Of a DNA stretch of 64,000 bases, positions 43,246-52,428 are shown in pieces. The DNA is from an uncultured Prevotellaceae bacterium. GTDB taxonomy: Bacteria; Bacteroidota; Bacteroidia; Bacteroidales; Bacteroidaceae. Where the stretch lies: contig OMWC01000009.1 of assembly GCA_900314655.1 (NCBI GenBank), positions 34,901 to 98,900 on the forward strand, given 5' to 3'. The notes under the pieces are model-generated. The model had not been told where the DNA came from, made no database searches, and saw nothing but the letters and a program-made list of their open reading frames with translations. The position numbers and the translations under genes are program-made. Every line of letters begins with the position of its first letter. The first letter of the stretch is position 1.

Positions 43246-43917
43246 TCAATTCCTCAGCTTTTCGGCTATTTGCTCTGCGATAGCCTTCATTCCCTTTTGC
43301 GAAGGATGGCCGCTCTGCTTGTCAATATCATGAAGCTGAATCCATTTCACGCCATAGTGGTCGCAAATTTTCTGCGTGCTCTCCGTGACGTCCTTCGACA
43401 GCTCGCTATTAATCAGGAACACCAGCTCCACGTTGGGATAGCGCTTCTGCATGTGGTCCAGCAGATAAGCCAACGCAGGCCGATACGAGAAGAAATCGTC
43501 CCGCCGCAGGTTCTCATACTTATACTCACCCATGGGAGCCCCAGCCCAAGAGTCGTTGGTGCCGCCGAAGATGAAGATCAAGTCTGGACAGCCCAGATTG
43601 TCACTCCTTGTAATAAAGGAACGCGCGCTATAGTCGTTGCCGTCGTAGCCATAATAGCCGATTGTGGCACCACTCCACGAATTGTTCACGCAGAGCCTAT
43701 AGCCATTGTTCTTGATAAACTGCCACCACCAAGTTTGTGTCACGTCCTCCACGTCGTTGCTGCCGCGGTTACCTTCATAATACCACATCTCGTTGGTAGC
43801 AGGCGTGATATAGCCATCGAACGTGCTATACGAATCACCCAGTATCGATACGCTCTTCGTCTGTGCCCCCGCAGCCAAAGCTGCCAGGCAGGCTATTGAT
43901 AGAATAATTTTTCTCAT
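43246..43917 (-). CDS. SGNH/GDSL-type exported hydrolase
   Basis: Predicted 223-residue protein with a signal peptide (to about AGAQ) and one SGNH-hydrolase domain: block I SILGDSYSTFDG with the nucleophile Ser near residue 28, block III IFGGTNDSW near residue 116, and block V HPSQKGM with the catalytic His near residue 205. Such enzymes cleave esters, often acetyl groups on polysaccharides. The substrate is not evident; it is not in the mannan operon. It ends 60 bp before the leu promoter region and shares its direction. Confidence 0.88.
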   Translation of the reverse strand: MRKIILSIACLAALAAGAQTKSVSILGDSYSTFDGYITPATNEMWYYEGNRGSNDVEDVTQTWWWQFIKNNGYRLCVNNSWSGATIGYYGYDGNDYSARSFITRSDNLGCPDLIFIFGGTNDSWAGAPMGEYKYENLRRDDFFSYRPALAYLLDHMQKRYPNVELVFLINSELSKDVTESTQKICDHYGVKWIQLHDIDKQSGHPSQKGMKAIAEQIAEKLRN

Positions 43918-44005
43918 TGTCGTTGTTATTATGTTGTTATCTTTATCCGGTTACCCAGCTTTTCGGCTACCCGTTTACCCCTCCCTACAGGAACAGAGGG
44001 TGAGG

Positions 44006-45496
44006 TTAGAACGGCATAGGCCCATCCATCGGAGGCGGAGGTGGTAGCGGGTCGCCACCGTTCATCTTGCTCCCGATGATTTCACCACCATCCATCGGCG
44101 ACGAAGGACCGATAATCACATCCTGCGGATTCTGGAACCGCGTGAACTCACCACGGAAATTCAGCAGCACGTCGCCCGTGGCACCCTTACGGTGCTTCGC
44201 GATGATAATCTGAGCCATGCCGCGCAAGTCGTTGCCGTGGTCGTCAGTAAAGATACGGTAGTATTCCGGACGGTGCACGAAGAGCACCATGTCGGCATCC
44301 TGCTCAATGGCACCCGACTCACGCAGGTCGCTGAGCATCGGGCGCTTGCCCTCGTTGCCCTCACGGCCTTCCACGCCACGATTCAGCTGCGAGAGCGCCA
44401 GAATGGGAATATCCAGCTCCTTAGCCAGTCCTTTCAGCGAACGCGAAATGGTAGAGACCTCTTCCTGTCGGCTGCCGAACCGTGCGCCGTTGGCATTCAT
44501 CAGCTGCAGATAGTCTATCATAATCATCCTCACGCCCTTCTCGCGCACCAGTCGGCGCGCCTTCGTGCGCAGCTCGAAGATACTCATGCCCGGCGTGTCG
44601 TCGATGTAGAGCGGAGCCCCCTGCAGTCGCCTTAGCCGCGAGTCCAGACGCTTCCACTCCTCCTGATCCAGCTGACCGTTGAGAATCTTCTTTCCCGAAA
44701 TCTCACAGACATTCGATATCAGACGGTTCACCAGCTGCACGTTGCTCATTTCCAACGAGAAGAAAGCCACCGGCACACGATCGTCAACGGCAATGTTCTT
44801 AGCCAGCGAGAGCGCGAAGGCCGTCTTGCCCATGGCCGGGCGTCCGGCCAGGATCACGAGGTCGCTATTCTGCCATCCCGAAGTCTTGTCGTCAAGGTCG
44901 GTATAGCCCGTAGAAATACCCGTCAGTCCGTCCGTATTGGCAGCCGCCCGCTGCAGTATCTCCACCGCATTCTTCACTACGGGGTCTATCTGCGTATAGT
45001 CTTGCCGCATATTCTTCTGCGAGAGTTCGAAGAGCGAGCCCTCAGCCTCCTGCATCAGTTCGTCCACGTCCTGCGTCTCGTCGAATGCCTTCGTCTCAAT
45101 CACGGAAGCAAACGAAATCAGCTGGCGGGCCATGAACTTCTGCGCCAGCACGCGCGAGTGATATTCTATGTGGGCCGACGAAGCCACATGCGAACTCAGT
45201 TCCATGATATAGGCCGGTCCTCCCACGTCCTCCAGCGTGCCGTCCTTCTTCAGCTGCTCCGTCACGGTCATGATATCCACTGGCCGCTCGCTCATGTTCA
45301 GCGTCTGAATGGCCTGGTAAATCTTCTGGTTGCGGGGCTCATAGAAAGTCTCGGGGCGCAGTATCTCGCTGACGATGGAGAAGGCATCCTTGTCTATCAT
45401 CAGCGCGCCCAGCACGGCATGCTCCATGTCGGTAGCCTGCGGCTGCAAGTGGCCGTAGCTATTGTCAATAGGTCTTGTATTTCTTCTTTCGGGCAT
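44006..45496 (-). CDS. dnaB: Replicative DNA helicase DnaB
   Basis: Predicted 496-residue DnaB. The N-terminal helical domain (to about residue 170) carries DMEHAVLGALMIDKDAF; the RecA-like domain has Walker A GRPAMGKTAFALSLA near residue 218, the Walker B region MIMIDYLQLM and the DnaB-typical SQLNRGVEGR. The end is an extra Gly/Pro-rich tail (DPLPPPPPMDGPM). No intein is present. A minus-strand -7 element TATATTTG lies at 45528-45521, about 25 bases upstream of the ATG. It is divergent from the ECF sigma gene. Confidence 0.97.
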   Translation of the reverse strand: MPERRNTRPIDNSYGHLQPQATDMEHAVLGALMIDKDAFSIVSEILRPETFYEPRNQKIYQAIQTLNMSERPVDIMTVTEQLKKDGTLEDVGGPAYIMELSSHVASSAHIEYHSRVLAQKFMARQLISFASVIETKAFDETQDVDELMQEAEGSLFELSQKNMRQDYTQIDPVVKNAVEILQRAAANTDGLTGISTGYTDLDDKTSGWQNSDLVILAGRPAMGKTAFALSLAKNIAVDDRVPVAFFSLEMSNVQLVNRLISNVCEISGKKILNGQLDQEEWKRLDSRLRRLQGAPLYIDDTPGMSIFELRTKARRLVREKGVRMIMIDYLQLMNANGARFGSRQEEVSTISRSLKGLAKELDIPILALSQLNRGVEGREGNEGKRPMLSDLRESGAIEQDADMVLFVHRPEYYRIFTDDHGNDLRGMAQIIIAKHRKGATGDVLLNFRGEFTRFQNPQDVIIGPSSPMDGGEIIGSKMNGGDPLPPPPPMDGPMPF

Positions 45497-45638
45497 AATC
45501 TTTTTCAGTTAATGGGTTGCAAATATAATCATAAAAAAACAAACAGCCGCACGTTTTTAGAACATTAACACCGATTGAAACTACAAACAATTGCAGAACA
45601 AAAAAGCAACCGCACCGCTAGAATTCATCAGAAAAGCG

Positions 45639-45646
45639 TACCTTTG
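45639..45646 (+). promoter_or_regulatory. -7 element upstream of the ECF sigma gene
   Basis: TACCTTTG, full consensus, about 80 bases before the sigma gene ATG. No TTTG at normal spacing; the operon may in part be read by its own sigma factor. Confidence 0.55.
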
Positions 45647-45726
45647 CACTTGACTTTGAAAAAGATATGCAAAAAAAACATCGTTTTGCTTAGTTTTTCG
45701 GTTATCAGAATCGTCCTTGATAGTGT

Positions 45727-46230
45727 ATGACAGAATTTGAAGGGATATACCGCAGGTATTACGCACAGATGTATCGTTTGGCAAAGACGATACTCTATGA
45801 GCCTCAAGAAAGCAAGGACGTGGTAAGCGACATCTTTGCCCGATTATTAAGGGATGGGAAACTGCCACAAAAGGAAAAGATGGAAGGCTACCTGATGACC
45901 GCTGTCCGCAACCGCTGCCGTGACGTGATCAGTCACAAGTCGATACGGGAACGTGTGGAAAAGCTTTTCTTGCAGGAGTCTCTACAGAACAGAATTGTTT
46001 CTCCGTACGATGATGATCGGCTGGACCGGCTGATGCAATTCATTGAAACGGAGATTCCTCCCCTCAGCCGCCAGATTTTCAGGTTGCGGTTTCTCCGAGA
46101 GATGAGCTATGAAGAAGTGGCGCAAACCGTAGGTGTCAGCAAGGTGACGGTCTATAACCACCTGTCACAGTCGCTACAGCGAATCAGAGAACACTTCGAC
46201 GAAGTCAAAAAAACAGCAAAACGATCATGA
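45727..46230 (+). CDS. ECF-type RNA polymerase sigma-70 factor
   Basis: Predicted 167-residue ECF sigma factor with region 2 (YRRYYAQMYRLAKTILYEPQESKDVVSDIF, promoter melting) and region 4 (IFRLRFLREMSYEEVAQTVGVSKVTVYNHLSQ, the -35-binding helix-turn-helix). It is of the Bacteroidetes type that pairs with FecR-like anti-sigma factors. The stop codon overlaps the start of the anti-sigma gene (ATGA), so the two are translationally coupled. It probably directs transcription of this operon when a signal arrives at the outer-membrane receptor. Confidence 0.93.
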   Translation: MTEFEGIYRRYYAQMYRLAKTILYEPQESKDVVSDIFARLLRDGKLPQKEKMEGYLMTAVRNRCRDVISHKSIRERVEKLFLQESLQNRIVSPYDDDRLDRLMQFIETEIPPLSRQIFRLRFLREMSYEEVAQTVGVSKVTVYNHLSQSLQRIREHFDEVKKTAKRS

Positions 46231-46889
46231 ATATGGAGCACGAAGAAAAAATCCGACTTCTGCTTTCTATGCAGGAAAACCCGAATCAATATTCCGACGA
46301 GCAACTTCATCAGATGCTTGCCGATGACCCTGAGTTGGCAGAGATGCTGGATCAATTGGCGCTGACAAAGCGAGCCTTTGCAAAGCAAGAAGCAGATGAT
46401 GAAGCTATCCCCGTAGATGAGGAATGGCAGAGATTTTCAGCAGCACACATTGAAAGTGAAATGCCGACTCCCCGTTTGTCATTCTACAAGTTCGCAGCAA
46501 GTTTCATCGGCATCCTGCTCACCATCGGCGTGGCCTTTGCTGCTGTCCACATCGTACGCACGAGCAGCAACCGCAATCCGCAAGCAGTACAATCAGAAGG
46601 TATTTCCCCCACAAAACCAGCCCCTGTAACCCCGACAGATACCATCAAGGCGGACTCAGCAGCGAATATTCATCCCGTCACCTTCGACAATGTACCGTTG
46701 GAGAAGATGTTGCCCCAGATAGCCACCTACTATCATAAAGAGGTGGAATTCCAAAACACGGATGCCCGCCAACTTCGTTTCTATTTTGAATGGAAACCTG
46801 ACGAGGGACTGGATGCGACATTGCACAGGCTCAACCTCTTTGAGAGCGTAAACATAGAACTGAAATCAGACAAGATTGTAGTAGAGTAA
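46227..46889 (+). CDS. FecR-like anti-sigma factor with DUF4974-type C-terminus
   Basis: Predicted 220-residue single-pass inner-membrane protein. The cytoplasmic N-terminus (1-88) is acidic and helical and would hold the sigma factor; a transmembrane helix spans about 89-110; after a Pro/Thr-rich linker, the periplasmic end (about 150-220: VTFDNVPLEKMLPQIATYY) matches the DUF4974/STN-like module of FecR proteins. The large central FecR domain is missing, so the protein is shorter than usual (about 320). It overlaps the sigma gene by 4 bp and is followed 3 bp later by the receptor gene. Confidence 0.85.
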   Translation: MNMEHEEKIRLLLSMQENPNQYSDEQLHQMLADDPELAEMLDQLALTKRAFAKQEADDEAIPVDEEWQRFSAAHIESEMPTPRLSFYKFAASFIGILLTIGVAFAAVHIVRTSSNRNPQAVQSEGISPTKPAPVTPTDTIKADSAANIHPVTFDNVPLEKMLPQIATYYHKEVEFQNTDARQLRFYFEWKPDEGLDATLHRLNLFESVNIELKSDKIVVE

Positions 46890-46892
46890 GCC

Positions 46893-49457
46893 ATGAAGCG
46901 AATCATTTTCATCATTGTCTGCAGTCTTGTCCTTGCTGGGGCTGAAGCGCAAAAGATTTCCCGCGATTATCATAACATGTCGCTTAGCGAAGCTTTGCGC
47001 CAGCTGAACGAGCAAAGTGAGGACTATACCATCAGTTTCCTCTACAACGATCTGGAAGACTTCCGCATCACAACCTCCGTCAGCCGAAAGACCGTTCCCG
47101 ATGCCATCCGCCAGATGATTGGTTTCTATCCAATCCGTATGATCGTTGAGGATAGCGAAATCATCGTGGAATGTACTCATAAGACCGACCGCCACCTCAC
47201 AGGTACCATCATCGACAATCAGGGACATCCCGTGGCTTATGCCAACATTGCAGTTCTTAATCCTGCCGACTCCACCCTGCTCGGCGGCGGTGTCTCTAAC
47301 GAAAGTGGCTACTTTGCAATTCCTTATGAACAGCCGGTTGTTCTCGCCCGCATCTCATACGTAGGCTACAAGACCGTTTACAGGCTTTGCAGCCAGCCTA
47401 AAGCAGGAACAATCCGCATGCGCCCCGACAATTACGTCATCCAAGGAGTGGTGGTGCAAGGTGAACGCCCCAAGGTGCAGCTGCAAGGCAATTCGCTCGT
47501 GATGAACGTAGAAGGAACGGTGATGGAACGGTTAGGCACGGCTGAGGACGTGCTCTCGCGTGTGCCCACCATCTCGAAGAAGGGCGACAGCTACGAAATC
47601 CTGGGTAAAGGCGCTCCGCTTATCTATCTGAACAACCGCAAACTGACCAACCTGAACGAACTGCGCAACATCCAGTCGGACAATATCAAGAACGTAGAAG
47701 TGATCCAGAACCCCGGTGCCCGCTATGATGCTTCCGTGCAGGCGGTCATCGTCATCCATACCAAGCGCGCACAAGGCGAAGGCTTAGGCGTAGAGCTGAC
47801 CTCATGGAGCCGCAAGAACCATGGTTACGTCAACAATGAGCGAGTAAATATGACCTACCGAAAAGGAGGGCTGGAGCTCTTTGCCAACCTCTTCGGAGCC
47901 TACAATAAGCGATGGAACAGCGGTGGTTTTGAACAGACTGTTTTCGCCGATACATTGTGGTCTGTCACCAATCACCACGAATCGACGGCGCGCAACCCAT
48001 ATCTTGAAGGACGTGCAGGCTTCAACTACCAGCTGAACGACAGCAACTCGCTCGGTGGCTTCTATCAGCACACCTACGACTACGTGAAGACCTTTGATGA
48101 AAATGCCGACGAACTGCTGGCCAACAACACACCCTACGACCATCTCCACAACAGCGGAACCCGACGTGAAAGGAATGCGCCTAAGCATCAGGCTAATCTC
48201 TACTATGCGGGCAAGCTGGGGCAGTTCTCTATTGATTTTAACGCAGACTATACAGCCTATAAGAACGTGAGCCGCAACAGCCAACAAGAGCTGAGCCGCA
48301 ACTATGAGAACCGAGACGTGAACACGGAGACCCAGACACGGGGCCGTATGGTGGCCGAGAAACTCATCGTGAGCCACCCGCTGTGGAAAGGGCTGATTTC
48401 CATTGGCGAGGAATACACCAACACCCGCTGGCGCAGCAGTTTCGAGAACGCAGAAGGCTACATCTTGGGCAGCAACAACGAACAGCACGAGAGCAACATG
48501 GCACCATTCGTGGAGCTGCGCCAGCAGTTAGGCCGCTTCCAGCTTCAGGCCGGCCTGCGCTATGAGCATGTATCTTCAGAATACTTCGTCAGCGGCCAAC
48601 GCCGAGACGACCAATGCCGCACTTACGACGACTTCTTCCCCTCTGTCGCCCTGTCCACATCCATCAAGAAGGTGCAACTCTCCCTCAGCTATGCCAAGCG
48701 CACCAATCGCCCGGCCTACTGGCTGCTGAGCAACGACGTGATCTATGAGAACCGGCTGAACATGCAGCGGGGTAATCCGTATCTGCGACCAGTAAAGTAT
48801 CACAACTTCAGCGCCATGACAATGTGGAAAGGATTCTACCTAAACACCAACTTCAACCACTGTGTCAATCCCTTCATGAGAGTGATGGAAAGCATAGAAC
48901 AGGACAGCAAGGTCAACATGGCCACCACCAAGAACTACGACCAAGTCAACTGGCTCATAGTCACGCTGGGCATGCAGCGCGACATCCGACTGGGCAGCGG
49001 CGTGACGTGGACACCGCAATACAACGCCACATTCATGAAGCAATGGCTCACGACGACCTTCAACGGGCAGGACAAAAGCATGAACCAGCCCATGCTGTCG
49101 CTGCAACTGGGCAACATCGTCACCCTACCCCACGACTGGCTGCTGCAAGCCGACTTCAACATGCACACCCACGGCTACGCTGGCTCGAACTTCAAGATTG
49201 AAACCACCAACGCGATGCTCTCGCTCAGCGTCAGCAAGGACCTGTTCAAGCGACGGCTCAACGTCAAGCTCTCGGCGAACGACCTCTTCAATCAGGGCAT
49301 CAGCAAAGGCACATTCTACTTTGACCGCATGATACTCCGTAAGACGGAGGACAACGACTCGCGCAGCCTCACCCTCTCCCTGCGCTACCGTTTCAACGTC
49401 ACCCCGTCGCGCTATCGCGGCACCGGTGCCGGAAACGCCGAGAAAGACCGACTCTGA
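46893..49457 (+). CDS. TonB-type outer-membrane receptor with STN signalling domain
   Basis: Predicted 854-residue outer-membrane protein. After the signal peptide (to about AEAQ) come an STN domain (about 25-95, LSEALRQLNEQSEDYTISFLYND), a CarboxypepD_reg-like domain (about 100-180), a plug-like domain (about 195-290) and a large barrel of the outer-membrane beta-barrel family type. The STN domain is the part that contacts the anti-sigma factor in cell-surface signalling. There is no SusD partner, so this is probably a regulator-coupled receptor for a small ligand rather than a glycan importer; the ligand is unknown. Confidence 0.88.
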   Translation: MKRIIFIIVCSLVLAGAEAQKISRDYHNMSLSEALRQLNEQSEDYTISFLYNDLEDFRITTSVSRKTVPDAIRQMIGFYPIRMIVEDSEIIVECTHKTDRHLTGTIIDNQGHPVAYANIAVLNPADSTLLGGGVSNESGYFAIPYEQPVVLARISYVGYKTVYRLCSQPKAGTIRMRPDNYVIQGVVVQGERPKVQLQGNSLVMNVEGTVMERLGTAEDVLSRVPTISKKGDSYEILGKGAPLIYLNNRKLTNLNELRNIQSDNIKNVEVIQNPGARYDASVQAVIVIHTKRAQGEGLGVELTSWSRKNHGYVNNERVNMTYRKGGLELFANLFGAYNKRWNSGGFEQTVFADTLWSVTNHHESTARNPYLEGRAGFNYQLNDSNSLGGFYQHTYDYVKTFDENADELLANNTPYDHLHNSGTRRERNAPKHQANLYYAGKLGQFSIDFNADYTAYKNVSRNSQQELSRNYENRDVNTETQTRGRMVAEKLIVSHPLWKGLISIGEEYTNTRWRSSFENAEGYILGSNNEQHESNMAPFVELRQQLGRFQLQAGLRYEHVSSEYFVSGQRRDDQCRTYDDFFPSVALSTSIKKVQLSLSYAKRTNRPAYWLLSNDVIYENRLNMQRGNPYLRPVKYHNFSAMTMWKGFYLNTNFNHCVNPFMRVMESIEQDSKVNMATTKNYDQVNWLIVTLGMQRDIRLGSGVTWTPQYNATFMKQWLTTTFNGQDKSMNQPMLSLQLGNIVTLPHDWLLQADFNMHTHGYAGSNFKIETTNAMLSLSVSKDLFKRRLNVKLSANDLFNQGISKGTFYFDRMILRKTEDNDSRSLTLSLRYRFNVTPSRYRGTGAGNAEKDRL

Positions 49458-49521
49458 CACATAGGAGGCGCTCCTGCGGACATGCCAACCTGCTTCATCA
49501 TTACACATAGGAAAGGCATCT

Positions 49522-49550
49522 GCGTGGGAGGCCTCTGAGTGTGCCCACGC
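49522..49550. repeat. Hairpin after the receptor gene
   Basis: GCGTGGG (49522-49528) pairs with CCCACGC (49544-49550). It lies 65 bp after the receptor stop and directly before the 22-bp array. No U-run follows, so termination is not assured. Confidence 0.5.
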
Positions 49551-49553
49551 GTT

Positions 49554-49663
49554 TGCACAAATTGTGCAGATACGTTGCACAAGTTGTGCGGATGCGATGC
49601 ACAAATTGTGCGGATGCGTTGCACAAATTGTGCACTTCATCTGCACAAATTCTGCACTCCTGT
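49554..49663. repeat. 22-bp-period tandem repeat, 5 units, each with a palindrome
   Basis: Units start at 49554, 49576, 49598, 49620 and 49642, an exact 22-bp step. Each begins TGCACAAATTGTGC (one base differs in units 2 and 5), a near-perfect palindrome, followed by an 8-bp variable part such as GGATGCGT. The array fills the convergent gap between the receptor and the epimerase genes. Confidence 0.9.
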
Positions 49664-49683
49664 AGTTTCCCGTCGGAAACAGT

Positions 49684-50964
49684 TCAGAAGTCGCGCTCTA
49701 TCAGTTCCAGACACATGCGGCTATTGTGATAGGGACACTTCCAGAAGCCTGCCTTGTCATCCTTACGGTTGATGTTACGCTCCGGGTCACGGCTCCACCA
49801 CCACTCGCCGCCTTCACGGTCGATAAGGTTAAGCTTGATATACTGCCAGCAACGGAGAGCTTTCTGTAAGGCTGATTCATCACCGAAATACTGCCAGATG
49901 TTGATCCATCCCACTACGTTCTCGGCCTGCACCCACCAGTGGCGGTCAGTATCCACATAGCCTGTATCAAGGTTGGCTTCGTGAACCATTGATCCGTCTT
50001 CATTGAGCCCTTTTTCGGAAGCCTTAGCCACCATCTGCACGATATTCTCCACCTTTCGGAGAACAGTTTCGTCACCCAATACGAGAGCGGCCTCGTGCAT
50101 CAACCACGAACATTCTATATCATGTCCGTAACTCTCCAAGCGTCCGGCCTGACGCGTCCAGTCCATATCGAAGAAGAGATCGAGATGGTGAGTCTCTGGA
50201 TTCAGAATCTTATCGGTGAAGATCGTGATAAGGTTGCGGAGGGATGATTCGAGCCTGACAACAAATTCATCGGGAACCGTGATACCGATGGGAAGCACGG
50301 AGCCGATGGCGGGCACGTAGTTGCAACTTTCGGCCGCCTTGAGCTCCTTGATGCAACGGTAGAGATTGGTGTAAGGCTCGATGATGTGGAGGTGCGTATT
50401 CTGCGACTTTGGATAATTGGCATCCAATTCGGATAGTCGCATGTCGGCTATCTCTCCCCATTCACGGGTACAAGCTTCGATGTAGCCGTTGTATTCACGG
50501 TCGAACGAATGCTCTTCTATGCATTCATAAAGCGAGATGGCATAATCGAGCGCCTCGCGGTCACCCGTGGCACGTGCATATTCAGAAAGTCCGTAGATGG
50601 TGAAGCCGATGGCATAGAACTGCTTCTTGGTGTCGCGGGGCTGGCCTTTATAGTCAAGACTCCAATAGGTGCCGCCATACTCCTTGTCGATGAAATGATT
50701 GATGATATAGTCTTTGGCGCGAGTGGCTGCCTCCAGATACTCTGGCTTGCGAAGCACGCGATAGGCTGCGGAGAAGGACCACAGGATGCGTGCGTTGAGG
50801 ATGCAGCCCTTATCGGCTGTCTTCACGAGCTGGCCTTCGCCAGTCATCTGGCCGTAGAAGCCGCCGTTCTCCTTGTCCACCATCTTCTCAAGCCAGAAGC
50901 TGAGGATATTGTTCTCAAGGACGTCGCGGACTTCGGCCTTCAATGTTTTGACTTCTTCTTTCAT
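49684..50964 (-). CDS. Cellobiose/mannobiose 2-epimerase (AGE family)
   Basis: Predicted 426-residue (alpha/alpha)6-barrel epimerase of the N-acylglucosamine 2-epimerase family, cellobiose 2-epimerase branch. It converts beta-1,4-mannobiose to mannosyl-glucose, the substrate of the GH130 enzyme. SYGHDIECSWLMHEA holds the catalytic-region His281 and Glu284; RHWWVQAENVVGW near residue 340 holds further active-site residues. No signal peptide: cytoplasmic. It is last in the mannan operon, behind an internal terminator-like hairpin (50972-50994). Confidence 0.92.
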   Translation of the reverse strand: MKEEVKTLKAEVRDVLENNILSFWLEKMVDKENGGFYGQMTGEGQLVKTADKGCILNARILWSFSAAYRVLRKPEYLEAATRAKDYIINHFIDKEYGGTYWSLDYKGQPRDTKKQFYAIGFTIYGLSEYARATGDREALDYAISLYECIEEHSFDREYNGYIEACTREWGEIADMRLSELDANYPKSQNTHLHIIEPYTNLYRCIKELKAAESCNYVPAIGSVLPIGITVPDEFVVRLESSLRNLITIFTDKILNPETHHLDLFFDMDWTRQAGRLESYGHDIECSWLMHEAALVLGDETVLRKVENIVQMVAKASEKGLNEDGSMVHEANLDTGYVDTDRHWWVQAENVVGWINIWQYFGDESALQKALRCWQYIKLNLIDREGGEWWWSRDPERNINRKDDKAGFWKCPYHNSRMCLELIERDF

Positions 50965-50971
50965 ACTGACT

Positions 50972-50994
50972 AAAAAAGCCCCTCCGGGGAGGGG
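50972..50994 (-). terminator. Internal terminator-like hairpin before the epimerase gene
   Basis: Minus strand CCCCTC pairs with GAGGGG around a CCCG loop (50994-50979), then C and six T (50977-50972). It sits in the 46-bp gap between transporter and epimerase, so part of the transcripts may stop here. Confidence 0.65.
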
Positions 50995-51010
50995 ACTTAT
51001 GATAAGGGTT

Positions 51011-52351
51011 TTACTTCTTGATAGGATACTTGTAGAGCAACCATATCATAATCACGATAATGATAGCCGGGAAGATGGAGAACAATGCCCACGTCATCTC
51101 GCGCACGGCTTCCATGTTAGTGATGTTGATAACGGTCTGGCCGTTGGCATCAGTTCCAGAATAGAAACCGGCGAATCCCAGCAACAGAGCCACGAGCGAA
51201 CCGGAGATAGCAGTGCCGAACTTCTGCGCCATCGTACCCGATGAGAAGATGAGACCGGTGGATGAGGTTCCGTTCTGTGCGGTGGCATAATCAGCTACAT
51301 CGGCATACATCGACCACAGGAGCGGGGAATAGAGACCTACGCCGATAGAGGTGAGCACCACGAGGGCTACGAGCACCCAAATATAAGCGGGATCCATCGG
51401 CATAAAGAAGAAGGCGATGGAGAACACCATGCAGATGAGGCCGGCTACGATGAAGGCTTTCTTCTTGCTGCCCATCCACTGGGTGAACTTAGGCGAAAGG
51501 CCGCCGAAGATCATGCAGGTAACTTCACCGAAGGTCATGAACACCGTGTAGTTGATAATCAGCCCCGAAACGGTGACATCGCCATGCAGACAATACTCCA
51601 TGAGATAACCGGCCACGGCATAGCGGAAACCGTTAAAGAAGTTGGTGCAGATACCAATGAGCGTCAAATAAATCCAAGGCTTATTCTTAAAGAGGTCGGC
51701 AAAGGGCTTGAAAGAGAACTTCTCAGCACGGACGGGTTTCAGGCGCTCTTTCGTAAGCAGGCCACAGGCCAGCGTCATAACCGTGGCCAGTCCACCGAGG
51801 CAAGCACCCAACACGGCATACTGATGTGCAGGCGTACCGCCCACCATCTTCTGGAGGTAAGGGAACGAGAGCAGGGTGATGAAACCCATGGCATAGGCTC
51901 CTACCATGCGGAAGGATGAGAACTGGTTCTTCTCGTTATCGTCGGCGGTCATCACACCAAGCAACGATCCGTAGGGCACATTGACGGCGGTATAGCAAGC
52001 CATCATAAGCAGATAGAGCGTATAAGCATAGATACGCTTACCTACAGGACCAAAGTCAGGCGTATAGAGCAACAGGGCGAAGATGACGCCCAGAGGCACG
52101 GCACCGAAGATAAGCCAGGGCCGGTAAGTGCCCCAGCGGCTCTGGGTGCGGTCGGCCAGGGAACCCATGAGCGGGTCGGTGACCACATCAAACATACGCG
52201 CAATGAGCATCAATGTAGCCGTATCAGCCACGGTCAGTCCGAAAACGTTGGTGAAGAAAAGCGGGAAAGCAATCGACATCACCTTCCAAGTAATACCACC
52301 GGCCGCTGCATCACCGAGTGCATAGCCGATTTTTTCTTTAAAACTTGCCAT
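51011..52351 (-). CDS. GPH-family sugar:cation symporter
   Basis: Predicted 446-residue inner-membrane transporter with about 12 helices, of the glycoside-pentoside-hexuronide (GPH) branch of the MFS. KIGYALGDAAAGGITWK at the start and ARMFDVVTDPLMGSLADRTQSRWGTYRPW near residue 50 are the family marks. In the same place in the Bacteroides mannan cluster this gene is proposed to import beta-1,4-mannobiose into the cytoplasm. Hairpins flank it on both sides within the operon (52384-52423 before, 50972-50994 after). Confidence 0.92.
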   Translation of the reverse strand: MASFKEKIGYALGDAAAGGITWKVMSIAFPLFFTNVFGLTVADTATLMLIARMFDVVTDPLMGSLADRTQSRWGTYRPWLIFGAVPLGVIFALLLYTPDFGPVGKRIYAYTLYLLMMACYTAVNVPYGSLLGVMTADDNEKNQFSSFRMVGAYAMGFITLLSFPYLQKMVGGTPAHQYAVLGACLGGLATVMTLACGLLTKERLKPVRAEKFSFKPFADLFKNKPWIYLTLIGICTNFFNGFRYAVAGYLMEYCLHGDVTVSGLIINYTVFMTFGEVTCMIFGGLSPKFTQWMGSKKKAFIVAGLICMVFSIAFFFMPMDPAYIWVLVALVVLTSIGVGLYSPLLWSMYADVADYATAQNGTSSTGLIFSSGTMAQKFGTAISGSLVALLLGFAGFYSGTDANGQTVINITNMEAVREMTWALFSIFPAIIIVIMIWLLYKYPIKK

Positions 52352-52383
52352 ATCGTTTTTATAGTAATGTTAATAGCAGGATA

Positions 52384-52423
52384 GCAGGCGCCACCTATAT
52401 TATATAATATAACTGCCGCCTGC
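52384..52423. repeat. Intercistronic hairpin between GH130 and transporter genes
   Basis: GCAGGCG (52384-52390) pairs with CGCCTGC (52417-52423); inside is a perfect 16-bp palindrome TATATTATATAATATA (52396-52411). No T-run follows on the operon strand, so it is more likely an mRNA-stabilising or processing element than a terminator. Confidence 0.7.
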
Positions 52424-52428
52424 CGTTT

